From Puteibacter caeruleilacunae (GTDB taxonomy: Bacteria > Bacteroidota > Bacteroidia > Bacteroidales > Prolixibacteraceae), in NCBI GenBank assembly GCA_005217565.1, contig SJCO01000024.1, positions 272 to 61,570 on the forward strand: a stretch of DNA of 61,299 bases, in the 5' to 3' direction. Shown here one piece after another: positions 8,572-17,834 of this stretch. The position numbers and the translations under genes were made by a program. The notes beneath the pieces were generated by a model, which was given only the letters and a program-made list of their open reading frames with translations, was not told where the DNA came from and ran no database searches. Positions within the stretch are counted from its first letter, which is position 1; every line of letters starts with the position of its first letter.

Positions 8572-9903
8572 ATGTTACGACAACTATTACCCTGCCTTAT
8601 TCTATTCCTGGCAACGAACCTAGTAAATGCACAATCCTTTTTAAAAGGAACAGTAACCAATAAAAAGGGAGCACCTGTAGCATACGCCAACATTTGCTTC
8701 CTGAATTCTCCTACAATTGGTAGTACCACTGATATTAATGGAATCTTTAAACTAGAATTACCTACCGATAAATCATTTAAGACAGATAGTCTTATTTTCA
8801 TGCATCTTAATTACAAAAATCAAACAGTTGCATTCAAGGATCTTTCCTCTCATGCATCAATTATTCTAAAACCGGATTTACACTCACTCGATGAAATAGC
8901 TGTATATGCTCAATTTGCACAGCACACCTACAAAAGAGCACTATCTTATGCTTCAGAAGCAGAGAAACCACTACTATTGTTCTTCACTGCCCAATGGTGT
9001 GGATTCTGTCATAAGTATAAAAAACTTTTTTCAGAAGAAAACGAGATTAGTGATTATCTCAAAGAACACTATAAGCTTGTAATTTGCGACATTCTAACAA
9101 AACCTGGAATGAAGCTAAAGAGACTTTATTCAGCAGGTCCTGGCCTTCCTCAATTTGTAATTATAACCCCTCAAGAAAGAATTATTGCTAAACATCACGG
9201 AGGTTGGAAAACCAAACAAGAATGTCTGGATTTTCTAAAACAACATCATCACCTACCGCAAGCAGTTAATCAGTTAAAAGCAATTCGACAAACCAAATAT
9301 GACTTCACCAGGAACGAACTAAGAAAACAAACGATACCAAAACTTGATGAACAACTAGAGCAAACCAACTGGAAAGTGCTATTAAATCTCGGTCTAATGA
9401 ATTTTACCCATTTAAGTTCTACAAATCCTTATGGCACAAATAAAATAGGATATGATTTTGGAGTATTGCTTAACTACACACAGGAAGAAAGTAAATTTTC
9501 ATATGAAACAGGTATATTATTTTCATCTCAAGGTGGACGTCATGCAAATGAGGGAAAAAATTTCAGAATAAACTATTTAGAAGTCCCTTTTAGAATTAAC
9601 TACAAATTTTCAGATGCTCCATTTCCTATGAAGCTATGTCTTTCACCATATCTAGCCTATGGCGTGAGTGCAAAAAACAAGTTCACAGATACTCGTATTA
9701 GATTCGGCAATAAAGCCAGTGAATTGTCTCGTTGGGACTATGGCATTACTCCGGGTATTAAACTATCACCTATCGGTAACATGGAAATATTTGCAGGTTA
9801 CAAATTTGGTTTGAATAACATTAGCAACTCAGCCAATTGGGAAGGCTATAATAGAGGGGTTTACATCTTAATATCTATTGGATTCTTAGGCAAGTATCTT
9901 TAA
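8572..9903 (+). CDS. CarboxypepD_reg-like / thioredoxin / outer membrane barrel fusion
   Basis: Three parts follow a signal peptide (1-20). Residues 22-102 form a carboxypeptidase-regulatory-like beta sandwich (FLKGTVTNKKGAPVAYANI ... STTDINGIFKLEL). Residues about 115-228 form a thioredoxin domain with the redox site WCGFC (Cys143, Cys146) and a likely cis-proline at 193 (GLPQF). Residues about 268-443 form a PorT-type barrel with closing strand GVYILISIGFLG. The thioredoxin part would be in the periplasm, tethered to the outer membrane. All three parts are read directly; the combination is unusual and I know no characterised example. It may reduce or isomerise disulfides of cell-surface proteins, which is inference. 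It has no close operon partner: a terminator lies upstream and the TTG-started ygiQ-like gene follows after 87 bases. Confidence 0.82.
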   Translation: MLRQLLPCLILFLATNLVNAQSFLKGTVTNKKGAPVAYANICFLNSPTIGSTTDINGIFKLELPTDKSFKTDSLIFMHLNYKNQTVAFKDLSSHASIILKPDLHSLDEIAVYAQFAQHTYKRALSYASEAEKPLLLFFTAQWCGFCHKYKKLFSEENEISDYLKEHYKLVICDILTKPGMKLKRLYSAGPGLPQFVIITPQERIIAKHHGGWKTKQECLDFLKQHHHLPQAVNQLKAIRQTKYDFTRNELRKQTIPKLDEQLEQTNWKVLLNLGLMNFTHLSSTNPYGTNKIGYDFGVLLNYTQEESKFSYETGILFSSQGGRHANEGKNFRINYLEVPFRINYKFSDAPFPMKLCLSPYLAYGVSAKNKFTDTRIRFGNKASELSRWDYGITPGIKLSPIGNMEIFAGYKFGLNNISNSANWEGYNRGVYILISIGFLGKYL

Positions 9904-9990
9904 TTAAATCCATCTGAATAGCTTAAACAATGCGACACCTAACAATGTTATTATATTTTAGCTAGTTTTGTGGGCTAAAATAGAGAGACA

Positions 9991-11835
9991 TTGGAATTGA
10001 AGACGTCATATAAAGTTACGGATTGGTTACCGACAACGGTAAAAGAGATGAAGCAATTGGGATGGGAACGTCCGGATGTAATATTATTTTCAGGAGATGC
10101 TTATGTAGATCATCCATCGTTTGGAGCTGCCGTTATTGGAAGGATATTGGCCGCAGAAGGATTGAAAGTAGTAATAGTTCCGCAACCCAACTGGCGTGAC
10201 GACCTTAGAGATTTCAAAAAGTTTGGTGAACCCAACCTATTTTTTGCCATTACAGGTGGATGTATGGATTCAATGGTTAATCATTACACTGCCAACAAAC
10301 GCAAAAGATCAAATGATGCATACACCCCTGGAGGCCGTCCCGGTCAGCGACCAGACTATGCAACCATAACATATAGTAAAATTGTAAAAAAGCTATTTCC
10401 TGATATTCCATTAATTATTGGAGGTATAGAGGCATCGCTAAGAAGGGTTACCCACTATGATTACTGGTCAAATAAATTAATGCCATCAATAATAATTGAC
10501 AGTGAAGCGGACTTATTATTCTATGGTATGGGAGAAAAGTCGCTAAAAGATTTTACTCGCCTCGTAAAAAGAGGTGTTCCAATTACTAGTCTCACAACAA
10601 TACCCCAAACAGTATTTAAGCGATATATTGGAGAAAAATATGCGACCAACAAGAAATGGGGAGCAATTGAATTGCATAGTCACGAAGAGTGCTTGGACGA
10701 CAAACTTAAATATGCCAGAAATTTCAGACATATAGAGGAAGAGTCGAATAAGATGCAAGCCAATAAGCTTACACAAGAGGTCAACGACTCTGTAGTTGTT
10801 ATTAATCCTCCATATCCTCCAATGAAGGAGAAAGACTTGGATAGTGTTTTTGATCTACCTTTTACGAGATTACCTCATCCTCGATATCACAAAAAAGGAG
10901 CAATTCCGGCATACGAGATGATTCGTCATTCAGTTAACCTACACCGAGGTTGTTTTGGCGGTTGTTCATTTTGTACAATTTCAGCACATCAGGGAAAATT
11001 CATTGTTAGTCGCTCCGAGAAATCCATTTTGAAGGAAGTAGAACAAGTCACTCAAATGCCAGATTTTAAAGGATACATTAGTGATTTGGGTGGACCATCA
11101 GCTAACATGTATAAAATGCAAGGGATACATCTTGAGATTTGCGAGAAATGTAAACGTCCTAGCTGCATATTCCCGAGCGTTTGTAAAAATTTAAATATCG
11201 ACCACAAACCAATGACTGACCTTTATAAAAAGGTTACTCAGCACAAAAAAGTAAAAAGAGCATTCATTGGAAGCGGTATCAGATATGATATGGTACTTCA
11301 TCAAACTGGAAATCCTGAAATTGATGAAAATAACATGGAATATTTGCGAGAAGTAATCAGAAACCATGTTTCGGGAAGATTAAAAGTTGCGCCAGAACAC
11401 ACATCCGATGATGTACTAAACTTTATGCGTAAACCATCATTTGACCTCTTCAAGCAATTGACTAAGATTTTTAATCAAATCAATAAAGAAGCAGGATTAA
11501 ACCAACAGTTAATCCCATACTTTATTTCAAGTCACCCAGGCAGCGAATCTTCAAGTATGGCTAATCTGGCAATAGAGACTAAGAAACTAGACTTCAAGCT
11601 AGAGCAAGTTCAAGACTTCACCCCTACTCCAATGACAGTAGCAACAGTAATGTACTATTCAGGTTATCATCCATATACCCTAGAGAAAAGCTATACTGCT
11701 AAGACAAAACAGGAGAAATTGAACCAACGTCAATTCTTCTTTTGGTATAAGAATGAGTACAAGCGACAAATCATTACTGAATTGAAACGAATCAATCGAC
11801 AAGATTTAATCAAAGCACTGTTTGATAAGAAATAG
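9991..11835 (+). CDS. YgiQ family radical SAM protein (UPF0313)
   Basis: The family start is recognisable (VTDWLPTTVKEMKQLGW ... SGDAYVDHPSFGAAVIGR). The radical SAM cluster site CxxxCxxC is at Cys321, Cys325 and Cys328 in RGCFGGCSFC. A second cysteine group, ICEKCKRPSCIFPSVC, lies at about 388-403. At 614 residues it is normal for the family. The cellular reaction is not established. The start codon is TTG at 9991; no in-frame ATG lies near the conserved N-terminus, so TTG is likely genuine. It is convergent with the YhcC-type radical SAM gene at 11905. A TAGTTTTG box at 9963-9970 could be its -7 element. Confidence 0.9.
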   Translation: MELKTSYKVTDWLPTTVKEMKQLGWERPDVILFSGDAYVDHPSFGAAVIGRILAAEGLKVVIVPQPNWRDDLRDFKKFGEPNLFFAITGGCMDSMVNHYTANKRKRSNDAYTPGGRPGQRPDYATITYSKIVKKLFPDIPLIIGGIEASLRRVTHYDYWSNKLMPSIIIDSEADLLFYGMGEKSLKDFTRLVKRGVPITSLTTIPQTVFKRYIGEKYATNKKWGAIELHSHEECLDDKLKYARNFRHIEEESNKMQANKLTQEVNDSVVVINPPYPPMKEKDLDSVFDLPFTRLPHPRYHKKGAIPAYEMIRHSVNLHRGCFGGCSFCTISAHQGKFIVSRSEKSILKEVEQVTQMPDFKGYISDLGGPSANMYKMQGIHLEICEKCKRPSCIFPSVCKNLNIDHKPMTDLYKKVTQHKKVKRAFIGSGIRYDMVLHQTGNPEIDENNMEYLREVIRNHVSGRLKVAPEHTSDDVLNFMRKPSFDLFKQLTKIFNQINKEAGLNQQLIPYFISSHPGSESSSMANLAIETKKLDFKLEQVQDFTPTPMTVATVMYYSGYHPYTLEKSYTAKTKQEKLNQRQFFFWYKNEYKRQIITELKRINRQDLIKALFDKK

Positions 11836-11904
11836 ATCGCATTGCAATTAAACATTCTATCGAAAAGCAATACTTAGCAGCTTGACAAACAGGCATTGAA
11901 GCAC

Positions 11905-12840
11905 CTAATCGCGAAGCTTTCCCTGCCAAGTATCTCTCGCTGCTAAACGTTTTTCAACTTTGGCCACAAATTCAAAATTCTTCAATCCCCATTTAGGGGC
12001 GATAAGCATATCAATAGGAGCCTGTGAGATAAAACGCTCAACAATAATCGATGGGTTAAGTCGCTCTAAATAATCAACAACAAGATCAATATATTCTTCC
12101 GCGGTATATAGATCAAAATCTTCCGGACTATTTTTATATTGAACTGAAAGCTGTGTTCCTTTATGAATCTGCAGTTGATGTAGTTTTAAATTCTCTACAG
12201 GCAAATGAGATAAAACCTCTGCCTGGCGTAAGATCTCTTCACGAGATTCTCCCGGCAAACCAAGAATCATGTGAGCACAATTATGAATACCTCTCCTTGC
12301 TGTTTCTTTAATGGCACGCTCTGCTTCTTCAAAAAGATGTCCTCTATTAATTCGCTGGAGTGTTTCGTCACAGCATGATTCTACCCCAAACTCTACCATG
12401 ATATACCAATCTTTTGCTAGCTCTTCAAGATAATCAAGGACCTCGTTACTAAGGCAATCTGGACGAGTAGCAATAACAAGACCGATAACCTGAGGATGAG
12501 CCAGAGCTTCGCTGTAAAGTTGCTTTAGTATTTCAATTGGCGCATAGGTATTTGAGTAAGCCTGAAAATACCCAAGATACTTCATCGTTTTATATTTCTT
12601 CGAAAAGAAATTGATGCCTTGCTGTATTTGCTCAGTTACCGATGTTTCCAAATCACAATAACCAGGTTTAAACGTTTTATTATTGCAATAGGCACAACCC
12701 CCAGTCCCCTTTGATCCATCGCGGTTAGGACAGGTAAAACCTGCATCTATTGAAACCTTTTGTACTCTGCCTTGAAACTTATTTCTAAAATAAGTTGGAA
12801 AATCGTTATAACGCTTACTATGTCCCCACTGAAACTCCAT
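11905..12840 (-). CDS. YhcC/TIGR01212 family radical SAM protein
   Basis: A 311-residue radical SAM protein with an unusual cluster spacing: Cys37, Cys49 and Cys52 (TCPNRDGSKGTGGCAYC). This is the CX11CX2C pattern typical of the YhcC group, which is related to Elp3-type enzymes. Further family segments are GYFQAYSNTYAP, IATRPDCLS and EFGVESCCDETLQRINRGH. The substrate is unknown. It is transcribed leftward from a promoter at 12862-12890 and is convergent with ygiQ. Confidence 0.9.
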   Translation of the reverse strand: MEFQWGHSKRYNDFPTYFRNKFQGRVQKVSIDAGFTCPNRDGSKGTGGCAYCNNKTFKPGYCDLETSVTEQIQQGINFFSKKYKTMKYLGYFQAYSNTYAPIEILKQLYSEALAHPQVIGLVIATRPDCLSNEVLDYLEELAKDWYIMVEFGVESCCDETLQRINRGHLFEEAERAIKETARRGIHNCAHMILGLPGESREEILRQAEVLSHLPVENLKLHQLQIHKGTQLSVQYKNSPEDFDLYTAEEYIDLVVDYLERLNPSIIVERFISQAPIDMLIAPKWGLKNFEFVAKVEKRLAARDTWQGKLRD

Positions 12841-12861
12841 CTAATAAATCTTTAATTGGCG

Positions 12862-12890
12862 CAAAGATAAAGATATTCTTTAATGCTCAA
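12862..12890 (-). promoter_or_regulatory. Promoter of the YhcC-type radical SAM gene
   Basis: The minus strand has TATCTTTG (12862-12869) and a TTG at 12888-12890, spacer 18. The -7 box lies 21 bases before the start codon. Confidence 0.6.
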
Positions 12891-13019
12891 CGATACGTTC
12901 AGTTTCCACTCCAAAGTCAATACGAACAATTGTTAATAATTTTTCAATAATTATTAATGTTAAATTGCCTTATATAACCAGAGTTTTAGCTACTTTTAGA
13001 AAAAACAAAACCGAACTAC

Positions 13020-14528
13020 ATGTTTACAGAGAAAGATATCCAACAAATCGACAGTAGAGGGAGTAATCAGGAAACCATCAAAAATCAGTTAAATCAATTT
13101 GCGACAGGATTCCCATTTTTAACGATTAAACAAGCAGCAACAATAGGAAAAGGTATTGTCAAGCTAAATGATCAAGATATTGTTTCTTGTATCGAAGCTT
13201 TCGATCAGAAGATTCAGGAAGGATTAAAACCATTGAAGTTTGTTCCTGCATCGGGTGCTGCTAGTAGAATGTTTAAAGATCTTTTTGCATATAGCAACAG
13301 TGCAGAAAAACAAGCGGAGCTTCCTGGAGCAGTCCAAAAATTTGTGGATCATCTTGATCAATTTGCATTTTGCGATGATCTTTTAGAAAAAATCGAAAAT
13401 AAAGTGGATGTCCAGAATATGTTGGATGCTCTTTTAACTGACCAAGGTTTGAATTATGGAAATCTACCAAAAGGTCTTTTGAAATTTCACAAATATGAGG
13501 ATAATTCAAGAACTCCATTCGAAGAACACCTAGTAGAAGGGGCAAGTTATAGTAAAGATCAAAACAAGTTGGTGCGCTTACATATGACCGTATCGCCTCA
13601 ACACAAGACACTGTTTCAACAATTATTCAATCAAGTAAAGGCGTTATATGAAAATAAATATGACGTGACCTTCGAGATTAGTTTTTCAGAGCAAAAACCA
13701 TCAACAGACACAATAGCTGCCAAGCCTGATAATACACCATTTAGGGAAACCGATGGTAGTTTGCTGTTTAGACCAGGTGGTCATGGAGCTTTAATTGAAA
13801 ACTTGAATGACCTGAAAGCAGACCTTGTTTTTATCAAAAATATCGACAATGTTGTTCCTGACTATAGGAAAGATACAACTATAAAATACAAAAAAGCATT
13901 AGCCGGATATTTATTAAAGATTCAGGAAAAGCTTTATAAATATCAGAAGTTCTTAAAAGACACTCATTACTATGGAACAACCAGTAAAGAACTAGCAGAA
14001 ATTGCAAAATTCTTAGAGGAAGAATTAAATGTTAGACCTGCAGAGAACTTATATTACGCCGAAAAAGAAGAGCTTTATCAATATCTAAAACTAAAACTTA
14101 ACAGACCTCTTCGTATATGTGGTATGGTTAAGAATGAAGGAGAACCTGGAGGTGGACCATTTTGGGCAGAAAATCCAGACAAGACTGTATCTTTACAAAT
14201 AGCAGAAAGCTCTCAAGTTGACCATGACAATGAAACACAATATTCACTATTGAGAAATGCAACACACTTCAATCCTGTTGATTTGGTCTGTTCATATGTG
14301 AATTATAAAGGAGAAAAATATAACCTTCTTGACTATGTAGATCCTCAAACAGGATTTATTTCGAACAAATCAAAAAATGGCAAGGAATTAAAGGCGTTAG
14401 AACTTCCTGGATTATGGAATGGAGCAATGTCAAATTGGAACACAATTTTCATTGAAGTACCTGCAGAAACATTCTCTCCAGTGAAGTCGGTTAATGATCT
14501 TTTAAGGGAAGAGCATCAGCCAAAATAA
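13020..14528 (+). CDS. DUF4301 family protein
   Basis: A 502-residue protein whose N-terminus (FTEKDIQQIDSRGSN ... QFATGFPFLTIKQAATIGKGI) and FVPASGAASRMFKDLF (about residues 80-95) match the conserved DUF4301 family of Bacteroidota. The segment GSLLFRPGGHGALIENLNDL (about 246-265) resembles the product/sugar site of UTP-sugar pyrophosphorylases, so a sugar-nucleotidyltransferase-like fold is a reasonable inference. No function has been shown. Transcribed alone; the TPR gene 70 bases downstream has its own promoter-like box. Confidence 0.85.
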   Translation: MFTEKDIQQIDSRGSNQETIKNQLNQFATGFPFLTIKQAATIGKGIVKLNDQDIVSCIEAFDQKIQEGLKPLKFVPASGAASRMFKDLFAYSNSAEKQAELPGAVQKFVDHLDQFAFCDDLLEKIENKVDVQNMLDALLTDQGLNYGNLPKGLLKFHKYEDNSRTPFEEHLVEGASYSKDQNKLVRLHMTVSPQHKTLFQQLFNQVKALYENKYDVTFEISFSEQKPSTDTIAAKPDNTPFRETDGSLLFRPGGHGALIENLNDLKADLVFIKNIDNVVPDYRKDTTIKYKKALAGYLLKIQEKLYKYQKFLKDTHYYGTTSKELAEIAKFLEEELNVRPAENLYYAEKEELYQYLKLKLNRPLRICGMVKNEGEPGGGPFWAENPDKTVSLQIAESSQVDHDNETQYSLLRNATHFNPVDLVCSYVNYKGEKYNLLDYVDPQTGFISNKSKNGKELKALELPGLWNGAMSNWNTIFIEVPAETFSPVKSVNDLLREEHQPK

Positions 14529-14548
14529 GTTGAAGAACAACACATTAG

Positions 14549-14576
14549 TTGCTTTAAAAACAATTTATTAACTTTG
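14549..14576 (+). promoter_or_regulatory. Promoter-like site upstream of the TPR-comA pair
   Basis: TAACTTTG (14569-14576) matches the -7 consensus; a TTG at 14549-14551 gives a 17-base spacer, which is slightly short. The start codon follows 22 bases after the box. Confidence 0.5.
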
Positions 14577-14598
14577 CACGCTGATAATTTTTTGATAG

Positions 14599-16026
14599 AT
14601 GAACGAAGGAGCACAAGATTTTTATGATGACCAGGAAGGACGAGAGGCAATAAATCAGTTCCTTAAAATGTCGGATAATGGCAAGATTGGATTCTTTGAC
14701 GTATTTCAATTCGAAGCAATTCTTGACCATTTTTTAGAAGAAGGAGATACAGACAAAGCGCTATTGGCTTCTGATCATGCCATTGCACAGCATCCATATG
14801 CAACGTCATTGAAGTTAAAAAGAGCTGCAGCATTAATACCTGAAGGTCGCTTTGATGAGGCTCTTGAATTACTTGCGTTTCTTAGAGAGGTTGAAAGTAA
14901 TAATGTAGAGGTGTATTATTTAGCAGGTACCATCTACACACTTACTGACCGATTTAAAACTGCAGAAAAGGTATTTGATTTGGCATTAAAATTTGCCGAA
15001 GAAGAGCGAGATGAACTTCTTTTTAACATGGGATATGCCTTCGAACAACTATGTCAGTATAAACTTGCTGAAAAGTACTTTACCCTAGGTTATAAGGCCA
15101 ATCCAACAAATGATTCAATTATTTTTGAACTGGCATTCTGTTTGGAAAAGAATAAGAAATATCAAGAAAGTATTTTCATGTATAATAAGTTTCTTGATTT
15201 CGATCCGTTTTCCTTCACAGCTTGGTATAATTTAGGAATCATCTACAATCAAATTGATAAATATGAAAAGGCGATTGAAGCATATGACTATGCATTATTG
15301 CTAAATGAATCATTCCATTCAGCAATTTTCAACAAAGCCAATTCATATGCAAATTCAGGTAAATTTCTTGAGGCTATTGAGTTCTATAAGGAATACCTGG
15401 AGCATGAGCCAGATAGTGAAGAAACATTACTTTATATTGCGGAAAGCCATCTTCACCTTGATGACAACTTAGAAGCATTAACCTACTACAAGAAGTGCAT
15501 CAATATTAATAGTGCAAATTCAGATGCATGGTTTGGTAGTAGCTTAGTAATGTATGCCGAGAAACAATATCATGAAGCGATGATTTTTGTTAACAAAGCA
15601 ATCAAGAGCAACAATGAAAGATGCGAGTATTTTCAACATCTTGCCAAGATAGCTAACAAACTAGAGCTATTTGATGAAGCTCTGGCTGCATTTGATCAGG
15701 CAACATTGCTTTCACCCAAAGATATTGAAGTTTGGTTATCATACTCTGATTTCATGTTCAAGAGAGGTTTAAAACAAAAAGCCATCTCAATACTTAAAAA
15801 CGGATATCTTCAAAATCCGGAGAATGCAAAAATCAATTATCGGATGGCTGCGTATTTGTTAGAGAATGACGAAGAACAAACAGCTGTAGATTATTTCGAG
15901 AGGGCATTAAAGATTGACTTCTCGACATACAAAGATTTATTTGAGCATTCACCAAATGCTAGGTTCAGCGAACCAATTAATAAAATGCTTACAAAATACC
16001 AATCAATAAACATCATAAAAGAATGA
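14599..16026 (+). CDS. Cytoplasmic tetratricopeptide repeat protein
   Basis: A 475-residue protein made of about ten TPR units (for example ESIFMYNKFLDFDPFSFTAWYNLGIIYNQ and KAIEAYDYALLLNESFHSAIFNKANSYA). It has no signal peptide or membrane segment. Such proteins are scaffolds; the partner is not known. Its stop codon overlaps the start of the phosphosulfolactate synthase gene (ATGA), so the two are translationally coupled. An acidic N-terminus of about 30 residues precedes the repeats. Confidence 0.85.
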   Translation: MNEGAQDFYDDQEGREAINQFLKMSDNGKIGFFDVFQFEAILDHFLEEGDTDKALLASDHAIAQHPYATSLKLKRAAALIPEGRFDEALELLAFLREVESNNVEVYYLAGTIYTLTDRFKTAEKVFDLALKFAEEERDELLFNMGYAFEQLCQYKLAEKYFTLGYKANPTNDSIIFELAFCLEKNKKYQESIFMYNKFLDFDPFSFTAWYNLGIIYNQIDKYEKAIEAYDYALLLNESFHSAIFNKANSYANSGKFLEAIEFYKEYLEHEPDSEETLLYIAESHLHLDDNLEALTYYKKCININSANSDAWFGSSLVMYAEKQYHEAMIFVNKAIKSNNERCEYFQHLAKIANKLELFDEALAAFDQATLLSPKDIEVWLSYSDFMFKRGLKQKAISILKNGYLQNPENAKINYRMAAYLLENDEEQTAVDYFERALKIDFSTYKDLFEHSPNARFSEPINKMLTKYQSINIIKE

Positions 16027-16784
16027 TGAACTTTAATCTTCCAAATATTCCTGAAAGACCTGCTCAACCACGTCAAAGTGGAATGACCATGATGATGGAT
16101 AAAGGGCTTAGTCTGCGTCAGGCTGAAGACTTTATAGAAACAAGTGCAGAATATACAGACCTAGTAAAATTAGGCTTTGGAACAGGAATAATTACACCAA
16201 ACGTAAAGAAAAAGATAGAACTCTACAAATCTGCTGGCTTACGCCCTTATTTTGGAGGAACCTTATTTGAAGCGTTCGCAGTACGTAATATGTTCGACGA
16301 TTACAGAAAATTTGTAATGGACGCAGGTGTTGACCTAGCTGAGATTTCGGATGGAGTATTCCACATGGACGTAGAAACTAAATGTGAATACATTGAGGAG
16401 TTATCGAAAGATTTAACCGTTATATCAGAGGTTGGTTCAAAAATCAAAGAAGAAGAACTTACCAATGATGAGTGGATTGCAAGCATGAAAGCTGAGTTAG
16501 AAGCAGGATCATGGAAAGTAATCGCTGAAGCCAGAGAAAGTGGCAACATGGGAATTTATAACTCAGACGGATCGGCCAACACAGAATTAATCGAAATGAT
16601 TGAAAATGTAATTGGTGCAGAAAGTGTTATCTGGGAAGCTCCTGCAAAAAATCAACAAGTGTGGTTTATTCAACAATTAGGACCAAATGTAAATCTGGGA
16701 AATATTGCAACCAATGAAGTTATTCCACTTGAAACATTGAGAAGAGGTTTGAGAGGAGATACTTTACTTAGCTTCCTTCCCTAG
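16023..16784 (+). CDS. comA: Phosphosulfolactate synthase
   Basis: A 253-residue TIM-barrel-type protein of the ComA family, which adds sulfite to phosphoenolpyruvate to give (R)-phosphosulfolactate. Family segments are KLGFGTGIITPNVKKKIELYKSAG (about 47-70), PYFGGTLFEAFAVRN, ISDGVFHMD, VISEVGSK and KVIAEARESGNMGIY. In methanogens the product feeds coenzyme M. In Bacteroidota the route is not settled, and no other coenzyme M gene is in the window. It overlaps the TPR gene by four bases. Confidence 0.85.
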   Translation: MMNFNLPNIPERPAQPRQSGMTMMMDKGLSLRQAEDFIETSAEYTDLVKLGFGTGIITPNVKKKIELYKSAGLRPYFGGTLFEAFAVRNMFDDYRKFVMDAGVDLAEISDGVFHMDVETKCEYIEELSKDLTVISEVGSKIKEEELTNDEWIASMKAELEAGSWKVIAEARESGNMGIYNSDGSANTELIEMIENVIGAESVIWEAPAKNQQVWFIQQLGPNVNLGNIATNEVIPLETLRRGLRGDTLLSFLP

Positions 16785-16809
16785 TTATTTTTAATAACAC
16801 ATTTCATCA

Positions 16810-16848
16810 CAAATCTAATAGTCAGTTTAATGCTGGTTATTAGATTTG
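16810..16848 (+). terminator. Long hairpin after comA, weak terminator
   Basis: A 16-bp stem with two G-T pairs lies at 16810-16825 and 16833-16848 with a 7-base loop. The downstream bases (TCATATATAC) are not a T run, so it may act as an mRNA-stabilising or attenuating hairpin rather than a full terminator. Confidence 0.5.
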
Positions 16849-16891
16849 TCATATATACAACTAAAGCAACAGATCAATAAACGCAACTAAT

Positions 16892-17830
16892 ATGAGTCGT
16901 AAGATTAAGGATTATATAGCAATTGGATTAAAAGGGGCTGCGATGGGGGCAGCAGATGTAGTACCAGGTGTTTCAGGAGGAACAATTGCATTCATCTCTG
17001 GAATATATGAAGAGTTAATTAATACAATAAACTCAGTTAACCTATCGGCACTACAACTTCTATTAAAAGGAAAATTCAAAGAGCTATGGCAAGCCATCAA
17101 TGGGAACTTTCTTTTAAGTCTGGTTTTAGGAATAGGTATTAGCTTCGTATCTCTTGCACGAGTAATTAAGTATGTTTTAGAAAATCACCCAGTATTGCTA
17201 TGGTCATTCTTTTTTGGTCTAGTCATAGCCTCGGCAATTACAATCGCCGCAAAAGTTACACGGTGGGATGCTAAAGTTATTATAGGTATTATTATTGGAT
17301 CGATAGTAGCATATTTCATCACAGAAATGACTCCAGCTGAAACTCCAACATCATACTGGTTTCTATTCTTATCAGGAGCATTGGCTATTTGTGCAATGAT
17401 CCTACCAGGGATTTCTGGATCCTTCATCCTTCTTATATTAGGGAAGTATGAGTATGTCATCAATGCAGTTACTTCATTAAAGTTAGATGTATTACTTGTT
17501 GTAATGAGTGGCGCGGTAGTCGGATTACTAAGTTTTTCGAAACTACTCTCGTGGCTTTTAAGTAAATATCACAATCTGGCGATTGCTATTCTTTCTGGAT
17601 TTATGATTGGTTCTTTGAATAAGATATGGCCTTGGAAACAGGTCGTTGAAACATTCACTGATCGTCATGGAAAAGTTAAGCCTTTAGTTGAAGACAATAT
17701 TCTACCAAATACTTTTCAAGAAGTTACAGGTAATGATCCACAAGTATTATGGGCGGTTCTTTTAGCAATTACAGGATTTGTTTTAATTTATTGGTTAGAG
17801 AAAGCATCAAACGGAACAGAAAAAGTTTAA
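16892..17830 (+). CDS. DUF368 membrane protein, likely polyprenyl-phosphate transporter
   Basis: A 312-residue integral membrane protein with the family signature AAMGAADVVPGVSGGTIAF (about residues 15-33), about eight membrane helices and a second ILPGISGSFILL repeat near 170. DUF368 proteins (PopT) have been implicated in returning undecaprenyl phosphate across the inner membrane for cell-wall precursor recycling. That role is known for the family and is inferred here. Only 4 bases separate it from aroE, so the two form a transcription unit. Confidence 0.87.
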   Translation: MSRKIKDYIAIGLKGAAMGAADVVPGVSGGTIAFISGIYEELINTINSVNLSALQLLLKGKFKELWQAINGNFLLSLVLGIGISFVSLARVIKYVLENHPVLLWSFFFGLVIASAITIAAKVTRWDAKVIIGIIIGSIVAYFITEMTPAETPTSYWFLFLSGALAICAMILPGISGSFILLILGKYEYVINAVTSLKLDVLLVVMSGAVVGLLSFSKLLSWLLSKYHNLAIAILSGFMIGSLNKIWPWKQVVETFTDRHGKVKPLVEDNILPNTFQEVTGNDPQVLWAVLLAITGFVLIYWLEKASNGTEKV

Positions 17831-17834
17831 CACA

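Noticed and set aside
16810-16848. tRNA or small RNA gene after comA
   Set aside because: Only a single hairpin is visible, without a cloverleaf or a promoter.
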